Assembly (NCBI RefSeq): GCF_003201565.1
Contig: NZ_QJJP01000004.1
Coordinates: forward strand, 121,605-185,604
Reading direction: 5' to 3'
DNA: 64,000 nucleotides
Origin: Nitrosomonas sp. Nm84
GTDB lineage: Bacteria; Pseudomonadota; Gammaproteobacteria; Burkholderiales; Nitrosomonadaceae
Shown: one piece after another, positions 35,866-45,276 of the stretch
How the letters are laid out: each line of letters opens with the position of its first letter
Numbering within the stretch: the first letter of the stretch is position 1
Notes under the pieces: generated by a model
Seen by the model: the letters and a program-made list of their open reading frames with translations, nothing else
Told to the model about the DNA's origin: nothing
The model's database searches: none
Program-made: the position numbers and the translations under genes

Positions 35866-38019
35866 ATGAAAAACCGTTGGTGGGTACTGATTTTGCTCGG
35901 CCTGCTGATCGGGGTGTTTTATGGTTTCGATTGGGGGCGATTTTTCACGCTGACAGCGCTCAAAGATCAGCGTGAAGCACTGCAACAGGCGTATCAAGCG
36001 CGGCCGTTTTTCGTGCTTGGTATTTATTCAGCGGCGTATATCGTCATGGCGGCATTATTATTGCCCGTTGCAGTGCTCATGACATTGACCGCTGGCGCTA
36101 TGTTCGGGTTATGGGTCGGCGTACCGGTGGCACTGGCTTCAGCAACGATTGGCGCCACACTGGCTTTCTGGATGGCACGTTATGTGTTGCGTGATGCCGT
36201 GCAGCGCCGTTTTGGCGAACGCTTGGAAGTTATCAACAAAGGCCTGGAACGCGATGGCGTTTTTTATTTGTTCACCTTACGCCTGGCACCCATTTTTCCA
36301 TTCTTTCTGATCAATGCGCTGATGGGATTGACCACCCTGCGCAGTACGACTTATTTCTGGGGCAGTCTGGTTGGCATGTTCGCAGGAACGGTTGTGTATG
36401 TGAACGCAGGTACGCAATTGGCGGCGATTACGCAGTTGTCCGATGTCATGTCTGCGGCAATGATTGTTTCTTTTGTCTTGTTGGCATTTTTTCCGTGGTT
36501 GGCGCGTTGGGGTGTTGAATTGGTTAAAACGCGGCGACTTTATGCACGCTGGCCAAAACCCACTCACTTTGATCGAAATCTGATCGTGATCGGTGCCGGT
36601 GCGGCCGGATTAGTGAGTGCGTATATTGCTGCAGCCACCCGAGCCAAGGTGACGTTGATTGAGCGCCACAAAATGGGCGGCGATTGCCTCAATTACGGCT
36701 GCGTGCCATCCAAGGCGTTGATTCGTACGGCCACTTTCCTACAACAAGTGAAAAACTCCGCCTCTCTGGGCATTGCGCAGGCGAGTGTGGATTATGATTT
36801 TGCTGAGGTGATGGCGCGTGTTCAGCGGGTAGTCAAAACCGTCGAACCGCATGATTCGATAGCACGGTACACGCAATTGGGCGTCGAAGTGCTGCAAGGG
36901 CAAGCAACCATTACTTCGCCGTGGTCGGTGGAAGTCAATGGGCGAATACTGACGACACGTGCCATCGTCATCGCTACCGGTGCACGTCCGATCGTGCCGA
37001 ATATTCCTGGATTGGAAGCGGTGCGGTATTACACCTCTGATACCATCTGGTCACTGACCGAGCGGCCGCAGCGCCTGATTGTATTGGGTGGCGGGCCGAT
37101 TGGTTGCGAACTGGCGCAAGCGTTTGCTCGCTTGGATTGCCAGGTGACACAGGTGGTGCGCAGTGATTGTTTGCCGCATGAGGATGCAGATGCGGTGGAT
37201 TTGGTTAAAGCCGCATTACAAGCCGATGGCGTCAAAATACTGACGCAAACCGACGTGCTGCGCTGCGAAACTGAAGACAACGCACAGTATTTAATTGTGC
37301 GCGGCAAGGATGGTGAAGAAATGAGGCAGCAGTTTGATGCGTTGTTATGCGCTGTTGGCCGGATGCCGCGCACGGAAGGTTTTGGATTAGAGCAATTGGG
37401 TATTCCGGTATCGAACCAGCATACCATCGAAACCAATGCTTGGTTACAAACTATTTATCCCAATATTCTTGCTTGCGGCGATGTCGCCGGCCCCTATCAG
37501 TTCACGCATACGGCTGGACATCAGGCCTGGTATGCTGCGGTCAATGCGCTGTTTGGCGAATTCAAACGTTTCAAGGTGGATTATTCGGTGATTCCGCGGG
37601 CGACATTCACCGATCCAGAAGTCGCGCGGGTAGGGCTGTCGGAAAATGAAGCGAAAGCGCGCGGCATTGCCTTTGAAGTGACGCGTTTTGATCTTAAAGA
37701 TCTGGATCGTGCGATTGCCGATGAAGCTGCACAAGGTTTTGTCAAGGTATTGACCGTGCCCGGCAAGGATCGCATGCTGGGTGTCAGCATCGTCGGCGCA
37801 CACGCCAGCGATTTGTTGGCGGAATTTGTACTGGCGATGAAACATGGCTTGGGCTTGAACAAAATCTTGAGTACCATCCATACCTATCCGACCTGGTCAG
37901 AAGCCAATAAATATGCAGCAGGTGAATGGAAGCGTGCACATGCCCCGCAGTGGCTGCTGAGATGGGTGGAGAGGTATCATACGAAACGCCGAGGAAAAAC
38001 GGGGGACAGGACTGATTAG
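35866..38019 (+). CDS. TVP38/TMEM64 membrane domain fused to FAD-dependent disulfide reductase
   Basis: A 717-residue fusion. Residues 1 to about 225 form a VTT (SNARE-associated) membrane domain with LLPVAVLMTLTAGAMFGLWVG, ASATIGATLAFWMARY and LRLAPIFPFFLINALMG. From about residue 235 a class I flavin disulfide reductase begins. It has IVIGAGAAGLVSAYIA, the redox-active pair in GGDCLNYGCVPSKALIR, an NAD(P)H site LIVLGGGPIGCELAQAFARL, and the C-terminal partner motif HTYPTWSEANKYA. Mercuric reductase and dihydrolipoamide dehydrogenase are the nearest relatives. There is no mercury-binding C-terminal Cys pair, so it is not a simple MerA. It lies 9 bp after the radical SAM gene and likely serves redox needs of the arsenic pathway at the membrane. 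Confidence 0.85.
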   Translation: MKNRWWVLILLGLLIGVFYGFDWGRFFTLTALKDQREALQQAYQARPFFVLGIYSAAYIVMAALLLPVAVLMTLTAGAMFGLWVGVPVALASATIGATLAFWMARYVLRDAVQRRFGERLEVINKGLERDGVFYLFTLRLAPIFPFFLINALMGLTTLRSTTYFWGSLVGMFAGTVVYVNAGTQLAAITQLSDVMSAAMIVSFVLLAFFPWLARWGVELVKTRRLYARWPKPTHFDRNLIVIGAGAAGLVSAYIAAATRAKVTLIERHKMGGDCLNYGCVPSKALIRTATFLQQVKNSASLGIAQASVDYDFAEVMARVQRVVKTVEPHDSIARYTQLGVEVLQGQATITSPWSVEVNGRILTTRAIVIATGARPIVPNIPGLEAVRYYTSDTIWSLTERPQRLIVLGGGPIGCELAQAFARLDCQVTQVVRSDCLPHEDADAVDLVKAALQADGVKILTQTDVLRCETEDNAQYLIVRGKDGEEMRQQFDALLCAVGRMPRTEGFGLEQLGIPVSNQHTIETNAWLQTIYPNILACGDVAGPYQFTHTAGHQAWYAAVNALFGEFKRFKVDYSVIPRATFTDPEVARVGLSENEAKARGIAFEVTRFDLKDLDRAIADEAAQGFVKVLTVPGKDRMLGVSIVGAHASDLLAEFVLAMKHGLGLNKILSTIHTYPTWSEANKYAAGEWKRAHAPQWLLRWVERYHTKRRGKTGDRTD

Positions 38020-38138
38020 CGTTTGGATTGCGAGATCAAATCTGAATGACTACCGTTCAATGTGTCCCGGCGTACCGTACAAGTTATCAGTTTCAAGTTA
38101 AGCTGATGTTCTATTGAATTTAATGTGAGGTTTTTTCC

Positions 38139-39509
38139 ATGTTCATGCGATCAATCAATCCCGCCACAGGTAAAATCCTACGATCTTTTCCGATATGGCG
38201 AGCCGATGAAGTCAATACCGCATTGAGCCGGGTAGCATCCGCACAGCCCGATTGGGCGGCACTCAGTTTTGCGCAGAGAGCGCAGTTGATGCGCAACCTT
38301 GCGCAGATATTTCGCCAGCGCAGCGAGGATTATGCCAATCTGATCACTGACGAGATGGGAAAATTATTAAAAGAGGCGAGGGCGGAAATAGAAAAATGTG
38401 CAATCGGTTGCGAGCACTACGCAGCATATGCGCAATCGTATCTTAGCGATGAAGTCATTGCATCCGATGCCAGCCGCAGCCTGGTTGTTTATCAACCTTT
38501 GGGCACAGTGCTGTGCATCATGCCGTGGAACTTTCCTTTTTGGCAATTAATTCGCGCTGCAGCGCCAGCGATGATGGCGGGCAATACCGTGGTACTGAAG
38601 CATGCGTCCAATGTTCCCCGTTGTGCCTTGGCACTGGAAGATGCGTTTCGTCAGGCAGGGTTCCCGGCGAATACATTTCGTACCCTGATGATCAGTGCTG
38701 ACCAGACCGAAGCTGTCATCGCCGATAAACGGATTGCAGCCGTTACTTTGACCGGTAGCAGCACGGCGGGGCGAAAAGTGGCTGCTATCGCCGGACAGCA
38801 CTTGAAGAAATGTGTGCTTGAGTTGGGTGGATCGGATCCTTTTATCGTGCTTGACGACGCCGACATCGAATTGACAGCCAAACAGGCACTATTCGCTCGA
38901 TTTCAAAATATGGGACAAAGCTGTATTGCTGCGAAACGCTTCATTCTCGTGAATAGTATCGCCGATTCATTTGTGGAATGTTTTAAAGCCTTGGTAAGCG
39001 AGCTATGCTACGGCGATCCCAAAAGCGACTCTACCGGTATTGCGCCTATGGCACGTGCGGATTTGCGCAATGAGCTGCATGTCCAAGTTGAGCGCAGCGT
39101 GGCATTGGGAGCGGAGCTTGTGATTGGAGGCGCCATTATGGGAACGCAAGGTGCCTATTACGTGCCTACGATTCTGGATCATGTGCAACCGGGTATGCCA
39201 GCCTTTGATGAAGAATTGTTTGGTCCTGTGGCTGCAATAGTGCGGGTAAACAATGCAGAAGAAGCGATTGAATTAGCCAATTGTACTCAGTTTGGCCTGG
39301 GGGGCAGTGTATGGACGCGCGATGTGGTGCGCGGCGAAGTATTGGCGCGACAAATTCATGCAGGTTGCACATTCGTCAATGGCATTGTGAAAAGTGATCC
39401 ACGTCTGCCATTTGGGGGAATTAAAGATTCAGGGTATGGTAGGGAATTGTCCTATCACGGTATTCGTGAATTTGTGAATGTCAAGACAGTGTGGGTTAAA
39501 AGAGCTTAA
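38139..39509 (+). CDS. NAD-dependent succinate-semialdehyde dehydrogenase (Sad/YneI-like)
   Basis: A 456-residue aldehyde dehydrogenase. It begins SINPATGKILRSFP, has PLGTVLCIMPWNFPFWQ near residue 130, the NAD-binding TLTGSSTAGRKVA near 205, the general-base Glu in LELGGSDPFIVLDDADIE near 228, and the catalytic Cys in NMGQSCIAAKRF near 262. It resembles E. coli Sad throughout, including the C-terminal YGRELSYHGIREFVNVKTVW. Expected reaction: succinate semialdehyde to succinate. It is 119 bp after the fusion gene, so cotranscription is uncertain. Confidence 0.85.
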   Translation: MFMRSINPATGKILRSFPIWRADEVNTALSRVASAQPDWAALSFAQRAQLMRNLAQIFRQRSEDYANLITDEMGKLLKEARAEIEKCAIGCEHYAAYAQSYLSDEVIASDASRSLVVYQPLGTVLCIMPWNFPFWQLIRAAAPAMMAGNTVVLKHASNVPRCALALEDAFRQAGFPANTFRTLMISADQTEAVIADKRIAAVTLTGSSTAGRKVAAIAGQHLKKCVLELGGSDPFIVLDDADIELTAKQALFARFQNMGQSCIAAKRFILVNSIADSFVECFKALVSELCYGDPKSDSTGIAPMARADLRNELHVQVERSVALGAELVIGGAIMGTQGAYYVPTILDHVQPGMPAFDEELFGPVAAIVRVNNAEEAIELANCTQFGLGGSVWTRDVVRGEVLARQIHAGCTFVNGIVKSDPRLPFGGIKDSGYGRELSYHGIREFVNVKTVWVKRA

Positions 39510-39718
39510 GGCCAAGTCTCGCAACGGCAACCAATCCTCATTCGATATCCATACCTTCTAACATCAGACGCAAATTGCGTTCGTTATAAATAGTACAAAC
39601 AAACTACTAGGAATATGTATTAATGTACTAATAAAAAAGGAATAATTTCCTATAGATATGTAAGATTAGCTCGCCTAAAATGCACACATCGGCAGTTAAA
39701 AAATAAATAACTACCGTT

Positions 39719-39746
39719 TGACACAAGTAAGCTTGAATATGTACTA
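39719..39746 (+). promoter_or_regulatory. Candidate promoter of the Tad locus
   Basis: A perfect TTGACA (39719-39724) and TGTACT (39741-39746) are 16 bp apart, about 85 bp before the pilin ATG. This is the only good sigma-70-like pair seen in the 320-bp gap after the dehydrogenase gene; the rest of that gap shows nothing recognisable. Confidence 0.45.
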
Positions 39747-39829
39747 AGGATTCAACGAAGCTTGCCGAAATCAATGAAGCCTATCTCACAAATAGGCGAT
39801 TATTAACTTTTATAGCAGAGGAAAGAATC

Positions 39830-40003
39830 ATGGAAAAATTAGTACAAACAGTCAAACAATTCTGGAATGATGAATCAGGTGCGACCGCTGTTGAATATGG
39901 CATGATGGTCGCGCTGATTGCCGCGGTCATCGTTATTGCAGTTAAAGATTTAGGTGGCTATATAAATACAGCGTTCGGATTGATCAATACCCAATTGCAG
40001 TAA
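39830..40003 (+). CDS. flp: Flp/Fap-type IVb pilin
   Basis: A 57-residue prepilin: a short charged leader ending in NDESG, then the processed N-terminus ATAVEYGMMVALIAAVIVIAV, with the Flp-motif Glu and Tyr (VEYG), and a short tail ending INTQLQ. Prepilin peptidase is expected to cut after G17. It is the structural subunit of the Tad pilus and first gene of the locus. GAGGAAAG precedes the ATG. A perfect 14-bp hairpin follows 34 bp after the stop. Confidence 0.92.
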   Translation: MEKLVQTVKQFWNDESGATAVEYGMMVALIAAVIVIAVKDLGGYINTAFGLINTQLQ

Positions 40004-40037
40004 CTTCTAGCTTGAGATTAGCTATAGTTTTATAGAC

Positions 40038-40074
40038 GCAAGAGACCATTAGACTCTAAATAATGGTCTCTTGC
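40038..40074 (+). terminator. Attenuating hairpin between pilin and prepilin peptidase genes
   Basis: GCAAGAGACCATTA (40038-40051) pairs perfectly with TAATGGTCTCTTGC (40061-40074) around a 9-nt loop, followed by ATTTTA. It is probably a partial terminator or mRNA 3'-end stabiliser that makes pilin mRNA more abundant than the assembly genes. An ATG at 40063 inside the stem is an unlikely start for the next gene. Confidence 0.7.
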
Positions 40075-40092
40075 ATTTTAATGAGGGATTTA

Positions 40093-40632
40093 ATGATGAT
40101 TCTGACAACAAGCGCTCTGATATCAATGCTTTTGATTGCATGCTGGCAGGATTTTCATGATTACCGCATTAAAAACAAGCTGTTTATTTTAGGTGCCTTA
40201 TTGGGTATCGCATTGAATACATTCTTTTCCCTGGAAACGGGATTCTTGGATTCTGTAATTGGGCTGAGTTTTGGATTACTGCTGCTGCTGCCACTTTATC
40301 TGCTACGCATCATGGGTGCCGGGGATGTCAAACTTATGGCGATGGTTGGGGCATTTGTAGGGCAAAGTGATATTCTTTGGGTGGTTCTCTATACATTGAT
40401 TGCAGGTGGATTACTTGCGTTGATTTTTTCATTGTGGCAGGGCGCTTTGCGTAGATTGATTGACAATGTCGCACTCATGTTCTTATTGGTATTGTCGACG
40501 CCAAAATCTGAATTACTTAAAGGCAGTTCTTCATTTTCTGTTGAAGCGTCCCAATCTGTCGGAAAATTGCCTTACGCCATTGCGATAACAACTGGAACCG
40601 GAGTTTTTCTGGCCCTGAAACACTTGCAATAA
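40093..40632 (+). CDS. tadV: Prepilin peptidase TadV/CpaA
   Basis: About 179 residues, an A24A aspartic peptidase of the inner membrane with about six helices. The two catalytic Asp lie in CWQDFHDYRIKNKL near residue 20 and in the GxGD motif MGAGDVKLMAMVGAF near residue 70. It lacks the N-terminal methylase part of PilD, as Tad peptidases do. The frame is open from 40063, but that is inside the hairpin; GAGGGA upstream supports 40093. It processes the Flp pilin and the TadE-like pseudopilins. Confidence 0.88.
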   Translation: MMILTTSALISMLLIACWQDFHDYRIKNKLFILGALLGIALNTFFSLETGFLDSVIGLSFGLLLLLPLYLLRIMGAGDVKLMAMVGAFVGQSDILWVVLYTLIAGGLLALIFSLWQGALRRLIDNVALMFLLVLSTPKSELLKGSSSFSVEASQSVGKLPYAIAITTGTGVFLALKHLQ

Positions 40633-41097
40633 AGATTCAAGGCAGTAAAGGTACTCCCCCGGGATTCTACAAATTGCAGATTCAAATTCGCTGAATCACA
40701 TTCCAGATCTCTTGTTGCCAAATGAAAGCTTTGCGCGACACTGCACTTATTTTCTGCTGTTCATTGATTATTTCTTATCTACGTATATCCAGAGAAAAAA
40801 ATATCAGCCTTATAACCTGCTTATCCTGATGCGCCAAAAACACAAAGCCCAATTACTCCCTATATTATCAAGTACAAATTGTTTCACTAAAGTCCATTGA
40901 GCAGAATTGACCCCAAATTGACGCTCTCTTCCTGAAATCATCCTGCCTTACTATTTACTACAATTAGGCCATCAAATGCAGATGGTTTGATTGAACCTGG
41001 AAATTAAAAAGATTCGGCAGCTTTAACAAATTAAGGCTATCAATAATGTTGTTGGAAGAATGATTCAAAAGATTATACAAATTTTAGGATTGTAAAA
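40633..41097. other. 465-bp gap inside the Tad locus without a convincing gene
   Basis: A 62-codon frame at 40712-40900 has no Shine-Dalgarno, no family signature and atypical composition, so I do not call it. No tRNA or strong terminator is seen. A second promoter for cpaB onward may lie here, but I find no good -35/-10 pair. Confidence 0.55.
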
Positions 41098-41922
41098 ATG
41101 AAAAACACCAGAGCACTTTTGATGATTTTGGTTTCACTGTTGCTAGGACTAGCCGCCGTGACAGTCGCTGGCAAATGGATCAACGAGCAAACGCGAGTTG
41201 ATGCATCCACCGTATTTGTCGCGGCCCGTGACATTGATGCCGGTACGCGGTTGACGCCCGACATGCTGAAGAAAACTGACTGGCCACGCGGCAGTATACC
41301 TGTTGGCACATTCCAGGATATCGAATCGCTGCAGAATCGGGTACTCAAATCGCATCTGGTTCTGGGAGAGCCTGTTTTGGAATCCAAATTAGCACCCATT
41401 GGCACTTCTGGCGGTTTATCTGGCGTGATAGCTGAGGGTAAACGAGCCATTACAGTGCGCGTAAATGATGTCATTGGTGTGGCTGGTTTTGCGTTACCTG
41501 GCAATCTAGTGGATATACTGGTTAGCGCCAAGGATGAGAACCAGAAACCATTTTCGAAGTTGGTGCTGGAGCAAATTCCAGTCCTCGCCATCGCACAGGA
41601 TGTGGGGCGTGATGATACCAAGCCTAAGGTAGTCACGGCCGTGACTTTAGAGGTATCGCCTGAACAAGCAGAAACTCTCGATCTTGCCCGTAGTATCGGC
41701 ACACTTTCTTTGGCATTGCGCAACCAAGTCGATGGCCAACATACCGATACCCACGGAAGACGTATTTCTGATTTGCTCAAGCAACCCGTACCAGCCCCGA
41801 CGGTAGCATCGGCTGAACAAAAAATTATTTACCGCTCCAGAGAACCACATTATGAATCCATTGCGGTTATCCGCGGAACCAATAAAACCGAAACCAAATT
41901 AACAGAAGGACGAGGCAAATGA
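41098..41922 (+). CDS. cpaB: Flp pilus assembly protein CpaB/RcpC
   Basis: A 274-residue periplasmic protein with one N-terminal membrane helix (LLMILVSLLLGLAAVTVAGKWI). A SAF domain follows, VFVAARDIDAGTRLTPDMLKKTDWPRGSIP (about 38-67), and an RcpC-type central domain GKRAITVRVNDVIGVAGFALPGNLVDILVS. CpaB is thought to link the secretin to the rest of the Tad machine. The stop overlaps the secretin start by 4 bp (ATGA). Confidence 0.92.
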   Translation: MKNTRALLMILVSLLLGLAAVTVAGKWINEQTRVDASTVFVAARDIDAGTRLTPDMLKKTDWPRGSIPVGTFQDIESLQNRVLKSHLVLGEPVLESKLAPIGTSGGLSGVIAEGKRAITVRVNDVIGVAGFALPGNLVDILVSAKDENQKPFSKLVLEQIPVLAIAQDVGRDDTKPKVVTAVTLEVSPEQAETLDLARSIGTLSLALRNQVDGQHTDTHGRRISDLLKQPVPAPTVASAEQKIIYRSREPHYESIAVIRGTNKTETKLTEGRGK

Positions 41923-43598
41923 AAGAACTGTTCATTAAAGACTGTTCGACAGCGGTCATCAGAAGTCATTTCTATTTCCTCCTGTCGCTGGGCTTGATTT
42001 CATTGATGGTGTTGCAGCCGCACGCAAATGCGCAAACTACCACACCACTCAAAACTGTGGCGATGCAAACAGAACAAAGAATGCTGCCTGATCAATTTCT
42101 ATCGCAGACAGATGCGGCCAAATTAGATGTCACATTGGGCAAGTCAACGTTGTTGAAATTGCCCAATGCCATTAAACGAATCTCAGTTGGCAGCCCCAGT
42201 GTCGCTGATGTCATGTTGATCAATCCGCAAGAAGTCTATATTTTAGGCAAGATTGTGGGCATGACCAACATCACGCTTTGGACCAAAGACGGCAAATCGA
42301 CCGTCATTGACGTCACTGTGTTAATGGATATTTCCGCTCTGAAGCACCAAATACAGATCATTATGCCCGATGAGAAAGATATTCAGATCACTGCGGCCGG
42401 TGACTCACTGGTTGTGTCAGGTATGATCTCGAATACCTTAAAAGCAGACCGAGTTATCGCCTTAGCCGAAGCATTTATGCGCACATCAGTCCTCAATATG
42501 ATGATGAATGTTCAAGGGGGAAGTGACCAATCCACTACTGGAGCGCAAGCAAGCGGCGGTGGAATGGGCGGAATGCAAGCTATGCAGACACTGAGACAAG
42601 GCTCGCAACATGATGAAAAATCTAAAGGTGCAGGTTCAGGTCTTGGTAATTTTAAAGTCATTAACTTGCTAGGTGTTCGAGACAACCAACAGGTCATGCT
42701 GGAAGTAAAAGTTGCTGAAGTGAATCGAACGGAAGCTGAAAAACTGGGCTTTGATTTTCAAGGTGCTTTAAGAAAATCAGGAAGCGCTTGGACTCAGATT
42801 ATGGGAGGCTTGATCGGCGGTAGCCCAGCAAGTCTGTTGCTCGGAAAAAATCCGGTCGCCACAGGTTTACCATTCGCTGCCAGTGAAGGTGGTGCTTTCT
42901 TGATTGACGCTGAGAAAAAAGACAACGTCATAAAAATCCTTGCTGAGCCCAATATTGTTGCGATTAGTGGGCAGGAAGCCAGCTTTTTGGTCGGTGGCGA
43001 AATTATGATCCCCGTTACTTCAGGCGTAGGTGGCGCTGTCAGACTACAATCCAAGCAGTTTGGTGTCGGATTGGTTTTCCTTCCTACAGTTTTAGAAGAA
43101 GGTCGTATCAACTTAAGAGTCAATCCAGAAGTTTCCGAATTGGTATCATTTCAACAGGTAGCTTCCACAGGCTTGGGTGCCATTGTGGCTGTGCCAACTT
43201 TCAAAACACGCCGTATTTCAACCACTGTCCAATTGCGGGATGGTCAATCATTGGCGATCGGAGGATTACTACAGGATAACTTCAAAGAACAAATCAAACG
43301 CTTTCCGATGTTGGGAGAAGTACCGGTACTGGGCTCTCTATTCAGTAGCAGTGATTATCTGATGGATAAAACGGAGTTGATGATCATCGTGACACCACGT
43401 CTGGTACAGCCATTGCAACCGGATCATGGCGCACCAACCGATGCATTTATACGGCCAGGACGCGGAGAGTTTCTACTGCAAGGAAGATTGGAACGCGAAA
43501 ATGATCCTTCAGATAAGAAAGATGCATCTCAGCAAATGATTGAGCAACCTAGAACCTCACCAGGCGCTGTTGAACCAAGTGGATTTCAAATGAAATAA
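41919..43598 (+). CDS. rcpA: Tad outer-membrane secretin RcpA/CpaC
   Basis: A 559-residue type II/III secretin family protein. A signal peptide (LLSLGLISLMVLQPHANA) is followed by a BON/pilus-N1-like region (LDVTLGKSTLLKLPNAIKRISVGSPSVADVMLINPQEVYILGK region, about residues 68-112). The secretin core runs from about 240 with VNRTEAEKLGFDFQGAL, ISGQEASFLVGGEIMIPV and VPTFKTRRISTTVQLRDGQSLAIGGLL. It forms the pilus exit pore. A Gly/Met-rich stretch near residues 210-225 separates the domains. Confidence 0.93.
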   Translation: MKELFIKDCSTAVIRSHFYFLLSLGLISLMVLQPHANAQTTTPLKTVAMQTEQRMLPDQFLSQTDAAKLDVTLGKSTLLKLPNAIKRISVGSPSVADVMLINPQEVYILGKIVGMTNITLWTKDGKSTVIDVTVLMDISALKHQIQIIMPDEKDIQITAAGDSLVVSGMISNTLKADRVIALAEAFMRTSVLNMMMNVQGGSDQSTTGAQASGGGMGGMQAMQTLRQGSQHDEKSKGAGSGLGNFKVINLLGVRDNQQVMLEVKVAEVNRTEAEKLGFDFQGALRKSGSAWTQIMGGLIGGSPASLLLGKNPVATGLPFAASEGGAFLIDAEKKDNVIKILAEPNIVAISGQEASFLVGGEIMIPVTSGVGGAVRLQSKQFGVGLVFLPTVLEEGRINLRVNPEVSELVSFQQVASTGLGAIVAVPTFKTRRISTTVQLRDGQSLAIGGLLQDNFKEQIKRFPMLGEVPVLGSLFSSSDYLMDKTELMIIVTPRLVQPLQPDHGAPTDAFIRPGRGEFLLQGRLERENDPSDKKDASQQMIEQPRTSPGAVEPSGFQMK

Positions 43599-43611
43599 GG
43601 ACAAGATTATT

Positions 43612-43920
43612 ATGAACAAATTTTCTACCAAAACAACTTTGTGTTTGCCAATACTCATGCTGGTATTAACTGCTTGTGTTACCCATCCTCCGAAGCGGAT
43701 GGATACCAGATTCGGTAATGCTGTGGGTATGGCAAAGGCTCAGCAAACGGTGAATCCTGATGCATCGCTGAATACTGCACCGGTTAGAGGGGTTGATGGT
43801 CAGGCCGGCGATGCCATGTACGATAATTACCGGGATTCCTATATCAATCGCCCAGCACCAGCTCGTGGTGCATTGGATGTGGGAACCAGTGGTGGTAGCA
43901 GAGGCGGCAGTCAGCAGTAA
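43612..43920 (+). CDS. Small Tad-locus lipoprotein
   Basis: A 102-residue protein with a lipoprotein signal whose lipobox is LTAC (mature Cys near residue 22). It is followed by a low-complexity, Gly/Ser/Ala-rich mature part ending GGSRGGSQQ. It sits 13 bp after the secretin gene. By position it could be a pilotin or secretin-associated lipoprotein like RcpB, but no sequence family is recognised. An overlapping frame on the same strand runs on into the TadG gene and is not coding here. Confidence 0.65.
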   Translation: MNKFSTKTTLCLPILMLVLTACVTHPPKRMDTRFGNAVGMAKAQQTVNPDASLNTAPVRGVDGQAGDAMYDNYRDSYINRPAPARGALDVGTSGGSRGGSQQ

Positions 43921-43981
43921 GAAGCTACACGTTTCCATCACATCAGCTGTTGAAGTTGACACATCACCAGAGGAATTGTTT

Positions 43982-45271
43982 ATGCGTAGCATGAGTACTC
44001 CTAGTTTAGGAAGAAGATGGCAAGGTATGCCAAACATCAGAAAAGAGCGCGGTGCCGTTGCAATCATGGTAGCGCTATCAATGGCAGTTCTGATCGGTTT
44101 TGTTGGGCTTGCCTTGGATCTGGGCAAACTCTATGTTGCCAAAACCGAATTACAGAATAGTGCAGATGCCTGTGCTTTGGCCGCTGCGCGTGAATTAAGC
44201 GGTGCTAACACCAATCAGCTTGTACTGGCTGAAGCCGCTGGAATTACCACTGGTGAACGCCACAATGTGCTCTTCCAGGATGAACAGGTTGTCATCAGTA
44301 GCGTGACATTCAGTACAGCGCTGGCGGGAGGCTATCAATCTGCCTTTAATGGCTCAGGGGCGACCGATATGCGATTTGCACGTTGTGAAGCCAGTCGAGC
44401 AGGCATTGCCAATTGGCTTATCCAAGTGCTCAATATTCTGCCGGGTATCGACATCGGTGATCAGACCGTTGCTGCAAGTGCAGTGGCTACTCTCTCGCCA
44501 TCACAGATTACCTCTTGCGCCATTCCGGTAGGCGTTTGCAGCAGTAATGTACCTGCGAGTACAGCTGTTGGGACATGGCTGACAAGTGTGCTTGGTCCCG
44601 GTAAAGGCGGTAAAAAAGGCGATCAGGCCGATCTGACAGGTAATTTCATGTGGACCGACTACACTCCGCCCGGTGGCGGTGCATCTGAACTGGCAGGGCA
44701 ACTAACAGGCCCCGGTGTCTGCGATCTTCCCGCACTAGGCACTGAGGTGGGGGAAGCTGGCGTCAAATCCTCGCTCGCCGATGACTGGAACAGCCGCTTT
44801 GGCATTTACCAAGGCAGCGTTAAAGTTGGCGATGCGATACCTGATTTCAGCGGTTATGCTTACACTGAAAAAAACTGGCCTTCGAAATTTGGCGCATTCT
44901 CCGATTTTCAGAGCAAACGAGGTAGCAATGCGGCTTATCAAGGTGATACAAGTACCGGACTGAAAACAAAGGGAACTGTAGAACCTTCCTCGTATTTACA
45001 AGTGCATGGTGCAGACCGCAGATTAGCCACTGTTGCTGTCGTTGATTGCGATGGCCTACAGAAGGGCACTACCTCAGGTGTTCAAGCTTGGGCGTGTGTG
45101 CTGATGCTGCATCCAATCAATAATTCCCAGGGTGGCACAGGTACCGGCGCAGACCGGATGTACCTGGAATACCTGGGGCGGTCGAATCAGGCCAATAGCC
45201 CATGCGCTACCAACGGCGTACCTGCTGGCCCTACTGGGGTTGGTCCGATGGTTCCGGCCCTTGTGAGGTAA
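43982..45271 (+). CDS. tadG: TadG-like Flp pilus assembly protein
   Basis: About 429 residues. The N-terminal segment KERGAVAIMVALSMAVLIGFVGLALDLGKLYVAKTELQNSADACALAAAREL is the TadG/DUF2134 signature, with one membrane helix and an RGA-type prepilin-like junction. The large periplasmic remainder has about ten Cys and no recognisable von Willebrand motif. The frame is open further upstream, but AGAGGAA lies 8 bp before the ATG at 43982 and the upstream part overlaps the lipoprotein gene. The role is presumed tip or anchoring protein of the pilus. Confidence 0.83.
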   Translation: MRSMSTPSLGRRWQGMPNIRKERGAVAIMVALSMAVLIGFVGLALDLGKLYVAKTELQNSADACALAAARELSGANTNQLVLAEAAGITTGERHNVLFQDEQVVISSVTFSTALAGGYQSAFNGSGATDMRFARCEASRAGIANWLIQVLNILPGIDIGDQTVAASAVATLSPSQITSCAIPVGVCSSNVPASTAVGTWLTSVLGPGKGGKKGDQADLTGNFMWTDYTPPGGGASELAGQLTGPGVCDLPALGTEVGEAGVKSSLADDWNSRFGIYQGSVKVGDAIPDFSGYAYTEKNWPSKFGAFSDFQSKRGSNAAYQGDTSTGLKTKGTVEPSSYLQVHGADRRLATVAVVDCDGLQKGTTSGVQAWACVLMLHPINNSQGGTGTGADRMYLEYLGRSNQANSPCATNGVPAGPTGVGPMVPALVR

Positions 45272-45276
45272 ATAAC

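Noticed and set aside
40712..40900. 62-codon frame in the Tad intergenic gap
   Set aside because: No ribosome site, no recognisable domain, and composition typical of chance frames in AT-rich DNA.
43793..43981. Upstream extension of the TadG gene
   Set aside because: It overlaps the lipoprotein gene; the ATG at 43982 has a good ribosome site and starts a normal TadG-like N-terminus.
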